Shown here: positions 10,469-22,205 of the stretch, piece after piece | Position numbering within the stretch: the first letter of the stretch is position 1 | How the letters are laid out: every line of letters begins with the position of its first letter | Assembly: GCA_016800925.1 (NCBI GenBank) | Contig: JABCPU010000016.1 | Coordinates: 342,995-406,994, forward strand | Reading direction: 5' to 3' | From: Suillus spraguei | Lineage: Eukaryota > Basidiomycota > Agaricomycetes > Boletales > Suillaceae | Length of the DNA stretch: 64,000 nucleotides | Notes under the pieces: model-generated | What the model saw: the letters and a program-made list of their open reading frames with translations, nothing else | Database searches by the model: none | What the model was told of the DNA's origin: nothing | Made by a program: the position numbers and the translations under genes

Positions 10469-12582
10469 TTATGCATACCCCCCCAGGGGAACTGGTGACA
10501 AGCTAAACTTTCTCTGGCTGTCAGTGTCCATCGCATCTTCTTTGCCATGTGCCGGGAGCAAAGTGTTACTACTGGTACCGGAGCGGCCGGTATCTCCGTT
10601 GTATTCATGACCGTTCACGGAGGTTGAACCACTGCCACCAGGTGGTAGGACGTCAGAAGGCGCAGAGATCGGTTCCACGGCATAGAACCAAAACTTGCTC
10701 TTCTTTTTCCCTCCAAGCTGTTCAACTGCAATCTCAGTTGGTTTGACAGCTGCTGCACCATTTGCTTTTGCCTTTGAGACGCCGTTTGAATTCTCGACTG
10801 GCAAGACTGGAGGCCAACCTGCAGACGTAGAACTCATCGTGCTTTCTTCCGTTCGAGCACGTTTTGATGGACGCTCCACAGGTGTCTCTTCAGAAGGGCC
10901 GAGACGAGCCGACCTCCTTTCGCCTTTCCATTCAAAAGCAGACAAATCAGGGGAGGGTCGCTTGGTTTTTGTGGCGCGAGTGGATCTCCGCTGCGCAGTA
11001 GCCCCCGGCTGTCGACGGCCGTGTGATCGAGAGCTACCAAAGTTATCCTCCGCAAACGGCTCGTCGTCATAATCATTGTCTTCCTCAAATTGATATTCAT
11101 CCGCATCATCCTGATCACAAAAATAAGTTAGCAATCGAAATTAAACTTAATGCCGGCCGCTTGCCTCCCCACTCTCGGTGTCATGATACACGTAGTCGGG
11201 TCGACGAGTTTGTCGCCGCGTGCGAGTCTGTCGAATTTCGGCTTGCGCCATGAGTATCTGACGCTGCTCTATCTTCTTGCGGACCCTTTGTATGCGCTGA
11301 ACAATTGGTGAGAAAACATTTTAAGTGGTGTTTCAAGTGAAAGTAAAATTTATCTATTATTTACTGCTGATCACGACAAACAAATACTCACCGCTAAGTC
11401 CGCGTCAACAATATCTATCCGGCTTTCGAGTGCCTTGACGAGTGCAGTATGGGCCTGTTCTAGTTTGTTTTTACGATCGCTTTGCGGGGAAGATGCTTTC
11501 AGCTTCTCAATCACAGCAAGGTACTCTTCACGCGTTGAAGAGACCGCCTGGAACGTCGCAGTGATTTTCCAGGGGTTAGTTGAAACGTATATCCGTGGGG
11601 AATCTAAGATAGATTAGAAACGGGAGTCAGCCGAAAATCCTTACGGACGGCTAACGCCGGATAACATGGGGGCCAAAAAAATGCGGCCTCGCACCAAATA
11701 CACGCAAATAGGAAAGAGGGCGAGGAACTTGAAATGAAAGACACACGAACCATCTGCGACCCAATACCGCTTGCGTTGTGCATCCTGGCCTAATGGAACA
11801 AGTTGCAGATTCTGCTGGCTCTTGGAATCATTGGATTCAGGAGGGGCAGTTTCAGGGTCTTTCTTCTTGTGTTTATTCTGCATCACGCCCCACGCGCGAT
11901 CAACAGTGCTTTTTATGTCAATGGAATGCGTGAGCTGTAATTCCACAAGCTGGCGAAGAACTTGGAGCTGTATGGAATGTAACGTGACGCGCGCTCAGGG
12001 GTAATTCGTACAGCATGGCAAGACAATGACAAACTTTGAGATCCCAATCGGCTGCGAAAAACCCGCCTTCTAAATCGGCAAAAGGGTTCACATTCGCCCT
12101 CAGTTCGTCGTCCCAGAAAACAGTTCGCTCCGATGCCTTGAATGCATCAACAAGGACAGCATTTAAAGTGGCAGAGATCTGATCAAGACTGACAAAAGCA
12201 CACATGACGGTCAAACATTCCCCATGTGTGAACGAGCTGTGGCAAACAGCGCTCACCTCAAATTACGCGTCTGCGGCCGCAGATTCAGTATAAATTGCTG
12301 TAAAATCTTTTGAAGTATGGGATCTGGACCATGCGTTAAGAGGGCATTTTCAAAGCTGTCATCGGGGGAAATCGCGTGTTTAGTTGACGCAAGTGAGGTG
12401 CATGTAGTGCGGGTGTGTGCTCACTCCATCGGTGTTTCCAATCCCTCTACCTTCGACCTTAGATTCGTGAATTTGCATATGAAAGAGTACACAAATAGTG
12501 ACTCCCATCTATCGGAAGGGTGTTTAGCATTTGAAGGAGGGCAGATATGCCCTTTCTTTTCTGTCTGCGGTGCAGCAGACAT
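10469..12582 (-). CDS. WHIM-domain chromatin protein
   Basis: Joining exons from an ATG at 12582 gives an N-terminus beginning MSAAPQTEKKGHICPPSNAK, followed by a DDT/WHIM-like helical region (DRWESLFVYSFICKF, then ILQKILQQFILNL, then LRQLVELQLTHSIDIKS). A WSD-type segment follows (LGQDAQRKRYWVAD and SPRIYVSTNPWKITATF). Such modules occur in partner subunits of ISWI-type nucleosome remodellers (RSF1, CECR2, Ioc proteins), where they contact linker DNA and the ISWI C-terminus. The C-terminal third is disordered, with an acidic stretch (DDADEYQFEEDNDYDDE) and basic nuclear-signal candidates. About six introns are inferred, including one at roughly 11978-12039. The exact subunit identity is not established. 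Confidence 0.72.
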
Positions 12583-12858
12583 GATGCAGAGAATGAACGT
12601 GAAGGAAAGGGTCAAGAGTGGTCACGGATTTATGACCCGCATCATCCGTGGCTACTTATATCAAACCAACCTAACAAATATGTGGCAATAGTGGAACCCC
12701 AGGCACTTCGCGTGTAAAATACATGAATTTCAAGCAGTCTACAAAGACATGATGATGGTATGAAGATAGTCGTCGCCACTGAAATTCTGCGTCGCAAACA
12801 AGCACAAAACCACAGTCTTTGAGTCGAACGCGGTGCTGAACGATATTTTTTGTAAATA

Positions 12859-13411
12859 TTATCCTGGACCAACCTAACGAATGCCGTGAGACTTCGCACG
12901 GACCGCCATGAAATTGTACATACCTTCGGAATGTCGTGGTGCTCACTGAGCGATTCAAGTTTAGCATTAAGCTCGTTGACGCGATCCTTGTGCGTCTTGC
13001 GAGCCAATTGAGCTACTTTATGTTCGAGCTGGAATTTGGCATCAATATTTGAAGAGCCTCCGTCTCAACTGGAAAACTCACCCTACGCCTTTGCGCTTCC
13101 TCAAAACGTCGTTCCGCGTCCGTTTTTCTGACATCACTCCCCTGTACAGCAGGAGAATTGCTCCCCGACGCTGAACCACTAACAAGTTCTGCCTCTTCTT
13201 TGAACAATAATTCCTTCACTCGTTCACGCTCGCGGTCCCTCGTACTATCAGATTGCGAGTTTGGTTTGGGTTTAGATTTCTTCTTTCTATTCATCTGTCA
13301 GGTGCACTGAATGGTAAGAACTGATGATACATACTTCTTCACGATACCTCCTTCAGCAACGCCGCCCTTGAACTTGAGTGAGCCTCCTGGGCGAAAATCG
13401 TAGTCCGCCAT
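12859..13411 (-). CDS. FAM32A-like spliceosome-associated protein
   Basis: The start reads MADYDFRPGGSLKFKGGVAE and, after an intron whose acceptor must be the AG just before AAAGAAG to keep frame, a run of lysines. The middle is charged (TRDRERERVKELLFKEEAEL). The end, LARKTHKDRVNELNAKLESL then SEHHDIPKVGPG and a TAA at 12859-12861, matches the conserved FAM32A C-terminus (KTHKQRVEDFN...EHYDIPKV in human). FAM32A is a small protein that enters the spliceosome and helps exon ligation. Total length is about 120 residues, as usual for the family. It lies head-to-tail upstream of the WHIM gene and about 260 bp from the divergent TMEM115-like gene. Confidence 0.85.
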
Positions 13412-13669
13412 CGGGGGCTGCCTGAGCAGATGACGAAGTGAAGCAAAGAAGTCGGCTGACGTAATGGTATCACTGTGCTTTCAAACAACTGCAAACTCAC
13501 AGTCACTCCAGTGCAGTTTGCCCTTGCGACATTGGACTCATTCAGTGCAACAATTTCAAGGATTCCCTCGACGACGGCAACGTCTCCAGTACACTGTTGT
13601 GAGCTTTGGTTTTAACTGGGACTTCTATTAGCTGTAGCCGACGATACTCCCTGGTTTTGACGTGTCACA

Positions 13670-14992
13670 ATGGCTATCCTTTCGACACCGCTGCAATACA
13701 TCAAATCTGTACCACCAGTGACGCGTTTTTTTACTGCGGCCACCTTAGTCTCCTCCATATTGTACCTTTGGATAAGATGGACAACAGGCTCTACACCGGT
13801 TGCTTACTTGACATTGGTACCTGGAACAAGCCTGTTCTTTCCTTGGACATTTGCAACCTCAGCCTTGGTCGAAATAAGCGTCATCGAGGTAATTATTGTT
13901 TCATCGAAGATTGAGCACGAAAAATATTGATACTGAACAATGCTTGAAAGCTCATCATCTCACTTCTTGTCATTCCCGCTTCGTTAGCTTATTTTGAGCG
14001 CCTGTGGGGCACTGTCGAAACTCTCAAGTTCATTATCGTATGCGTGACGGGACCGAATATCATCGGGTGTGCCTTCAACTGGATTGAATTCGCTGTGACG
14101 CGTAATGCCGAGTTGTTTTTGTAAGTTTCTCACATATCTTGCGACGGCAACCCCTCACATCCCTGGACAATGCAGGTATGGCATGGAGTATCACGGCCAA
14201 ATGGCACTATTTATTAGCCTACTTGTTTCGTTTACTCAAGTGATCCCTGAGCATCAAGTTCAAATTTTGGGCTTTATCAAGGCCCGCGTCAAGGTAAAAA
14301 AAAATCGACCATCGCTTGTCAATCTGACTCCATCTGTAGAGGCTTCCTATGGCGTACTTGACTTTTTCGACCATTATGACATTACTTGGCTTCCAAAGCC
14401 CATATATTCTCATTCAGTTTGGCTGGTTTGTGTCATGGATATACCTCCGCTTCTATAAGCGCAATGTTGGCGACTCCCTGGGAGGGGTAGTGTCGTACGG
14501 AGACCGGAGCGAAACATTTGCTTTGACAAGCTGGTTCCCACCATTCCTTCAGTGAGTATTTCATTTCATTTTTTCCCTGCAGATTCTAAATTTTCCCCAG
14601 TACACCACTATCAATGTTAGGAAATACAGTATACAAACTTGCAACACGTTTCCACCTCCTTCCTACTTCTGTGCCTCATGACATTGAGTCTGGAGGGTAT
14701 AGTCAGGTGCCAGGCGGAGCTCGTGCCGAAGCTGAAAGGCGACGGTTAGTAAATCGCTTCCGTCGTCCAATTGACCGTGTTAACTCTTATTTCCAGAGCG
14801 CTTGCACTAAAGGCACTTGACCAGCGACTAGCCAACTCCTCCAGTGGTTCACCAACCCAGAGTGGAACATCTCAAGCTCAGTCTTCAAGACCCTCACCCG
14901 CCGCGCTCGCGTCGGCACCAAATGAAAGAAAATCTAGCCCTGTGGAGATGGACGTAGCGGACACGTCAGGCTCTGATGATGAGAGAAGATAG
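13670..14992 (+). CDS. TMEM115/rhomboid-like Golgi membrane protein
   Basis: Exons joined from ATG 13670 encode a multi-span membrane protein. Hydrophobic segments include FFTAATLVSSILYLW, FFPWTFATSALVEISVI, IISLLVIPASLAYFERLWG, MALFISLLVSFTQV and YILIQFGWFVSWIYLRFY, followed by a cytosolic Ser/Pro-rich tail ending SGSDDERR. The ERLWGTVE element, the RFYKRN stretch and the HYHG-like loop (YGMEYHGQMA) fit the TMEM115 (DUF1751) family, a catalytically dead rhomboid-fold group in the Golgi linked to retrograde traffic. At least five short introns are inferred. It ends about 200 bp before COG1, also a Golgi gene and on the same strand. Confidence 0.82.
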
Positions 14993-15192
14993 TATAACCT
15001 AATGATCATCTTCAGCAGATAATATCCATGGAGCAGATCTCACGTCTTCATTTCCATTTGTCGAACTACATAGCAGCCTCATAGTTACGTAATATACCAA
15101 ATGTGTTGACCACGTCGGATTGTTTCTGAGTTCACCAGGCTAGTGAAACGTATCGTCGGACATAGAAACGGTCACTTAACGACCTCGTATGT

Positions 15193-18100
15193 ATGGCTCG
15201 GCGACCATCTGCAGTATCAGTCGCATCGTTTGGTTTGCTCAATGGCCCTGCAGAATTATCCCATTTAACTTCAGCACCAACATTCGCGCCGTCTCCTTCA
15301 GCACCGAAGTTCCCTCGTTCAGTCCTATCCACTCATTCCTCGAGTGTGCAACCCACCAGGGTACAAGATGAGACCCCGGACATAGATCCAGATGAACTGT
15401 TCGCGAAATGTACTATTTCTGAGGTCAAGGCAAAACAAGTTCAGCTAAGGTTCGTCAAAATCTACCCGTGTCCATCGCCCTGGTTAAAACGAGATTTCAG
15501 ATCGGACGCTGAAGCCAAGCAGGAGGAGCTTCGTGTTATGGTCGGGTGCGTGCTCTTACCTGAATGCGCTTCGCGCCTTGACTGTACTTTGAAAGAGCAG
15601 AGAACGGTATCGTGATCTCCTACAAGCCTCGACGTCCATAATTTCCATGGCAAAGTCTGCAAGGCGTGTACAAGAGGCATTTCAAGAAACTAAAGATGCC
15701 ATTGCGTCTCGGCGACAGCCATACAGGCAACATCCTACATCGACTGTAGGCAAGGAAGGTCCGTATCAGTTTATTCAATAACATTATATTACTTCATATT
15801 CATATTTCAGATTCGCATTTGCAAACATTACAAATGCTCTCTGCCCACATAAAGTTACTTCTTGATACCCCAGAATATTTATGGCGGCTTATTGAAAGAG
15901 AAAAGTATTTCCATGCTACCTGGTTATTCATGCTGGCACGCGTCGTGCACCGGGCACTTTCTCGTGATGATGACCAAGATGAGGACAGTTGGTTAAACCA
16001 GAGCGTCAACGTCATGGTAAAATCTGTCCTAAATATCAAAATATCTTTCTTATTTTCTGACGTTTCGCGTTCAGGAGCAATTTCCACTCATCCAGCGACA
16101 GTGGGAGACTATATCTCATTTTCGCTCTCAGATTATCAACAAAGCCACATCATCTCTGAAGACACACGAAAAGTCATCTGAGGTCCGTTGTTTCATCTTG
16201 TGCGCGTTGTCTTCTCATGTTCTGAATTTAGGACACCTGCGCAACTATCCTAACTCTCCATATCCTGGACTCAAGACCTTTGACAGACGCTTTGACCATA
16301 TATCTTTCCCAAAGAACGCGGACCATGCATACACTGGTTTCAAGAAGCTCAGTCATGATGACAACTGCAATCCTCAATGGCATTCCTACGGCACAGACGA
16401 ACGGTCATCATCTGGGGGCTTCCAAGCTGGCGCAATCTAAACGCATTCATTCCAATGACAGACTTCAAGAAGTGAAGTCGTCACTGCTAATTCTTGTCGA
16501 GGTAATAGCAAGGACCGTAAATTGCGCTCGGAACGTATTCCAAAGTCAGAGACCCACGCAGCCAGCCCTGGCAATCCGCGTACTGGAACAAATGCATACT
16601 GAATCACCCGCCGTATCTGACCCAGAGACTACACTTCCTTCTGAACTGGCTTTGAGTACCCAGACGATTCTTTCTGGACTTCCGTCATCATCATACTTCA
16701 CCCTCCTTCCAGCTAGCATCAGATCATACAAACCTTATATTGAATTATCTTCCGCTTCGTCTTCTGTGCCAGGACACTTTCTGGAGGATAAACTACGAAC
16801 TTGGTTTGACCAGTCATGTTCTATACTTCGGGATTCTTTGGACCGCTGGTTACTAGAATTGGACAACGTGAAGAGTGTTTGGAATATTAGGTCCTCCTTG
16901 CGAAAATGGCTGCTCACATCGGAGTTGGTGAGAATGGAGCAGACGGCACTTGACACTTTATTCGAAGAAGCTGTCAGAAAACGAGTCACCGCTATATGGG
17001 CCAATACCATTCACGGGTCGAAAGAATTGTTCTTGAAGGCGCTGTCTTCACTTACTTCAAGTAATGGAGTCGTTTTTGAAGGTATGTATCTTGGTGCTGT
17101 TTCTAAAATATTTGATTCAAAAGAACCCCAGATTTTTCTCCTCTAAACAGCATATATGTGCCCCAATCTGTCCCACCATCGCCTTTAACAGGAAGTGGAC
17201 CTTCAGCGTACGAACTCCCGTATCAAATGTATAGAGCAGCTTTGCAATCACAACTTCGTGGTCGGACACCTCGCCTGCAGACTTTTTTAAATATTCTGGA
17301 GGAATCTGCAGCTTCACTGCAAAAAGACTACACCCGCATTAGTTTGGATCAGAGCAGCAAGTATGTTCAGATTTTTGTTTCATGTGACGAACTTTGATCA
17401 AGCTGTGTCATATAGGAAGTTGGTCGGCAATCTAGTTGAGGCATATCTCCCAGAGGCGAAGGCCTTTTGTTCTATGATCGCCGACGCTCTTGCTTCAGCT
17501 ACAGATGAGCTGATGAACCAGTCGGGTAAGACGAAACTACCCCCGAATACCCACACTCACCGCTTTAAAAGACACCGTTAGGGCGATGAGAAATATGGTC
17601 TTCCTTGGCCGAGTGGCGGTCGAACTATCTTTGACATCGCCTTTCCTCAATAATATAGGTTGTGATGAGAGTGCTGCGCTGCGTATGTTGATCATATCAC
17701 CAAACATACATACCTGGTTGTTAACAACCGAGTCGTGTCTAGAATTTCGAGACAAAACCGGTTTATTATTTGACCGAATCATCAACCGGTGGAAGGAGCA
17801 CGCTGCTTCTTCTGCCATCTCAGTATATGACGACGCAAAATTTCATTTAATAATTTCTGGTCTGTTCTTTGTTTGCCTTGAAAGATATTTTTCTGACACC
17901 GCCCAACAACCCTGTTACAGGGCCATCACCAGCCCTGATGGAAAGCTTGTGCGCTTTATCCACTTCCCTGCACAGCTTGGGCCTCGCGCACCATCCATCA
18001 CAACTCACCGACATAGCGTCATCACTCCTTAGCCTATTTATCGACAAATTCATTCGTGATATACCGAACGGCGACACAGGTCGGAATGTGCAGATATTAT

Positions 18101-18504
18101 ATGATGCAACCTTCCTGCAATGTCTTGCATCGGCCTGGCCTTCTCAGGCACTCGAGACATCTTCACTCGACAAACTGATCACCGCACTGCAGTCGGAAGT
18201 ACGTATCTGTCATCATTACGATGCAACATCATCTTAACAATGGAATTTATAAATTCAGTCTTCCGGGGGCCATCTACAACCTGATCCGGAACAAGCCAGC
18301 AAGGAATACTTGATAAGGACTCAAATGTTACTTTCAGCACTTCTTCCGCCTTCCTCTTCCGTGCAATCTACAAAGGAAGGTGCAGATAAGATGAGTGCAC
18401 TACTGAGCTACGGTGTGCCCGGAGTAGACACTACATTTTTGTCAGCTGTGGAGCTCGTCAAAGTTTCTACTCGGTTCCCGTTACTGCTGGTGGAGACTCG
18501 ATAG
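15193..18504 (+). CDS. COG1: Conserved oligomeric Golgi complex subunit 1
   Basis: COG1 belongs to lobe A of the COG tethering complex, which catches retrograde vesicles at the Golgi. From ATG 15193 a disordered leader is followed by the family N-terminal region: DPDELFAKCTISEVKAKQVQ, then RYRDLLQASTSIISMAKSA and LLLDTPEYLWRLIEREKYFH, the conserved vesicle-tether helix bundle. Later exons carry long helical segments typical of COG subunits (SLLILVEVIARTVNCARNVF and similar) and the end LLLVETR at 18502-18504. Around ten introns are inferred for a protein of roughly 900 residues, normal for fungal Cog1. It is co-directional with the TMEM115-like gene. Confidence 0.88.
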
Positions 18505-19093
18505 GGGCTCAGTGGACGTGTTCGCGACTATTTCTACAATATCAGGACCTGTTTCGATCCCTACATCGATTTCGTGTCAGGATATCATTCGACGATTGTT
18601 TGGATTTGATCATGTTTGGAACACCTGAATTTCTGTAGTCTGTGAATTTCTTCCGTCATGATTGTATCTCGAGCGACAGTGTCAGAGCGTGCGTAAATAA
18701 CAAGGTTCGAACCGGGCAGATTGCTAGACTTATTTACGTGCACTGACTTGATCGAATTGCAAGTCCCAAACTATATCCGTGGATCGATCATTGGCGGAAC
18801 CTCACTATAGCCCGAAGTCCACTAGCTGGGCGCGCTGCACCATGATTGATCATATTTATATGCTTCTCGTAAGTGGTCAGTTTAGTGGTAAGTCTTCAGT
18901 TCTGAGTTCACCATCAAACCTAACTCCTCTTATCTGTCTACCCTTTCTTCTTGATAACTGAGGGACATCGTTGAGCTAGTGACTTAAAGGAATGCGTGGA
19001 TGAAGGAAAGGAGATATGATACAGACTACTGTCCAACTAAGCCGGAGGTATACCACACACAAAAATGGGACGCATATTAACGAGATCAATAGG
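18505..19093. other. Convergent intergenic region, COG1 / SSS1
   Basis: About 590 bp between two convergent genes. A perfect 9-bp inverted repeat (CGTAAATAA 18692-18700, TTATTTACG 18730-18738) brackets a loop containing GGTTCGAACC. No gene is supported. Confidence 0.45.
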
Positions 19094-19523
19094 TTATGCC
19101 CCTCCACTGTCCAAGCATGAGCACAAGAGACTAATTTAAAAGACAGTAGCACGTACACAAGAATATTATTTCTAGAAAAACGATATCAGTTTGCGAAGTA
19201 TGAGAGACAACATGTAAGACGCACATTGGGATGTGGATGAGTTTTACGAAGTATCCAATGAAACCCATAACAGCAAAGCCAACGGCGACTGCCCTACAGA
19301 TCTGAATGAACTCTGTAATTGTACTTTCAGCACCATGTAGTATGTGTAGATGAAACTCAGAAGGCACCTTTTTGCGATGGTTTTGTGCAACGAGTAAGGA
19401 ACTGGCAGACAGGACAAGTCAGCAAAATTCACACATAATTCAGGACTTGGAAATACTAACCTGGTTGCCGTCGCGAATGAACTGCTGAGGGATATCAATG
19501 AATTCCTGCAATTTTTCAGACAT
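19094..19523 (-). CDS. SSS1: Protein translocon Sec61 gamma subunit
   Basis: Sss1 is the single-span, tail-anchored gamma subunit of the ER Sec61 channel. Five exons join exactly in frame: 19523-19461, 19401-19368, 19312-19225, 19171-19157 and 19106-19094, together 213 nt or 70 residues. The protein begins [20 protein letters not shown], has the family signature [13 protein letters not shown] and the membrane helix [20 protein letters not shown], and ends INNILVGGA, the conserved C-terminus. Reading the fourth exon through without splicing loses the GGA end, so the last two tiny exons (15 and 13 nt) are well supported by homology. It diverges from the PPR gene across 194 bp. Confidence 0.95.
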
Positions 19524-19717
19524 GGTGGTTTGCAAGTGAGAAATGTGTTCAAGGTGCTTGACCACGTCTCCCTGGGCCAATATATTTCCCACGGCACTTT
19601 ACCGCTTCATTTCTTTGCAACTAAGTTGGTATGGCTGGACTGGAATCAGACAATATTGACTGACCATATTTAATCTGACAGGTAAAATTACTGGCGCAGG
19701 TATCTGAGCGCGCATGA
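19524..19717. promoter_or_regulatory. Divergent promoter SSS1 / PPR gene
   Basis: The 194 bp between the two divergent start codons must contain both promoters. I see no distinct motif. Confidence 0.4.
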
Positions 19718-22041
19718 ATGTCCCTTTGCCGCTCTGTTGCCCGGTTAGAATACCCTGCAGGTTCTTTCATCCGTTCCGTCTCGAGGCCACCTCCTTTACA
19801 TCGTGCAGCGCTCGTCTTTCGCGTCAAGAGAGACCAGAGACGATTCTTGACTGTCAAACACGACCCCTCCCTTTCCTATGTCCCAGACGTCGGTGTCATT
19901 GTTGACAAAATCCGTCGGTATATCCCGACAGCAAATGTTGGTGCTCTACACCAGCAGTTTTATGGCCTATTTCGCGTGCTAGGCGAGGAGGGAAAGGATA
20001 AACCTAGGGATCCACCCTTGAAAGAAGAGGAGATCCATGACGCGCTATTAGTACTCGCTGTGTCGGGCAGGCACCATGATTTGGACATGGTAGTGAAAAT
20101 CCTCGTCGACTTGCCCATGCTTTGCGGTGTCGAAGTAGGGGTGAAAGTGTATAATGTCATCCTCCGTGGCCTCATCACAAATGGAAACCCCCAGACTATT
20201 TTCAACTGGCTTATGAACATGCCTCAAAAGCCGAACAATATGACGCCTACCCTTTTGCAGTGGCACATGTTCCTGGAGTGGTGTGCTGAATCTGGCCTGG
20301 TGGGAATGCTTCATCAAAGCATCTCCAAGATGCATCGCTCCGGACGTCGTCCCACCATCAAAACATTTGAAATTCTATTCAACGCTCTCTTCGACACTGG
20401 TGCTCCAGTCAAGAAAATTTACGACGCTCTAGATATCATGGAAAATACCTCATTGACGTACGATGAGAACTTCGCGAAACTTCTCTATGGTGGTTTTGTC
20501 AAACTTGGTCTTGCGGATCGAGCTCAGGAGGTGAAGGACAATTATTGGAAACGTTTTAGCAAGAGGTCGAGGACGACAGATCCCAAAATGATCGAGTGGA
20601 CGGAGAGCATAGAGAGAGAGGCTGAGAACAAGGGGATAGTTGCAGCCGTAAATTTATGCAAGTCACTGCAGAAAGATGGTTTCAAACTCGTTCCGCACAC
20701 CCTCACACTTCTCATCCGGCGTACACACCGCCTTGACCACCTTCGATATGCGGAAGCCGAACTAGACATGAAGGCATCTATAATTCAGTGGGCCATCTTG
20801 ATCAGTAATGCTGTGCGTATCGGCGACCTGACAAGTGCTCTGTCGATCTATGAGGAGTCCAAGTCTGCTGGGATCATTCCCGGTGCGCCCTTGGTACACC
20901 CACTAGTCAACGCCTCTGCACCACTTCAAGTACTCTTGATGATGCTGCGATTGATCGAGCATTAGAACTCTACAAGGACCTCGCTGAGGCTGCTCCCATC
21001 ACCCAGTCAAAACAAGAACCCCAACCTCCAGGGCGGCATTCCTCGGGCCCAGATGCAAACCTTTATAACATCTTATTCCGCGCATTTGGCGCTTCCAAGA
21101 ACGTCAAAAAGTATTTTCCTATTGCGTTTTCTCTCCTTGAAGATATGGAGGCCAGAAATATTGAACTCAACAGCCCGATGGCTGTTTCTTCCCTGGCTAT
21201 TGTTGTCATGCGGTGTGCTTCCAGCTTCGATGACGCATTGAAAACCTATAAACAAATATGCAAACGTCCCAATGCGGCTCCCCTCGATGCCAAAGGCTAC
21301 CAAGCAATCCTTCATACCCTGACCCAGCTCTCGTTTGGAGAACACGAAACACTGCCGTCCGTGTGGCACTATTTCGAAGTAGTGAAGGACATGCAGAAGG
21401 CGGCGGTTGAGATCACAGCTCCCGTGTACACTATCCTTCTCCGGCATCTCGCGTTACTCTCGGCGGAACTGCCGCCCGAGGATCGTGACACCCTTGCAGC
21501 AGCTGTGCGAAGGGCACATGATCACCTGACGCTCGACCCTTCCTTCACGCCCGATACGGTACTTTGGAACCAGCTGATGGACAGCTATCAGCGCGTTGGC
21601 CTATTTGCGGAGGCATACCGCGTTTGGGAAACGCTCTTTATTACAGGGCGCTTCAATCAAGCGAGCGTTGCTATTATCATCGACGCATGTGGGTTTGCGA
21701 ACGCCTGGCCCATGGCTGCACAGGTGTGCCTGAAGCTGACCAAGCTCGGGTTCAAGTTCAACTTGCGGACGTGGAATACGTGGATAGAGTGCATGTGCCG
21801 TGTTGGGAAGCTTGATGATGCGCTAAAGGTTGTGTGTTTGGAGATGGGCAAAGATCAGCCGAACATCGCGCCTGATGTTAATACGGTCAAGGTACTTCTT
21901 TCGTTCGCTGCACGGACAAACCAGCAAGATGAGGTGATGGACCGCATCAAACGGTATCTCCCTCAACTATGGCATACATTACCAACCGAACTCGATGGAT
22001 ATTTCATCAAAGAGCGAGCGACAGTAGTAGACCCAAAATGA
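19718..22041 (+). CDS. Mitochondrial PPR protein, with a frameshift in the read
   Basis: This intronless gene encodes a pentatricopeptide-repeat RNA-binding protein of about 775 residues, probably mitochondrial (Arg-rich N-terminus MSLCRSVARLEYPAGSFIRS). Helical pairs of the PPR type recur throughout: VKVYNVILRGLITNGNPQTI, IKTFEILFNALFDTGAPVKK, PDTVLWNQLMDSYQRVGLFA and FNLRTWNTWIECMCRVGKLD. The frame opened at 19718 ends at 20965, but the protein clearly continues from about 20913 in another frame (CTTSSTLDDAAIDRALELYK) to the stop at 22041. A one-base loss inside GTCAACGCCTCTGC near 20911-20916 explains it (expected VNALC). No intron of plausible size restores the frame. It may be a sequencing error or a real mutation. 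Confidence 0.8.
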
Positions 22042-22205
22042 TCATCGTAAAACTGTTCGTGATAGTAAATACAATAATAATGGTATAAGTGTACAAAGCG
22101 TGTGGTTGAGCATTACGCGTGACAAGTGTGTGTGTTCTAGAGGAGTAGAAAAACAGTCAAGAGCAGGAAAAAGTCTAGAAATAGTCGTAATATGATAAGA
22201 GTAGC

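Noticed and set aside
18660..18740. Possible tRNA gene (GGTTCGAACC B-box-like)
   Set aside because: No A box at suitable distance and no acceptor stem on either strand.
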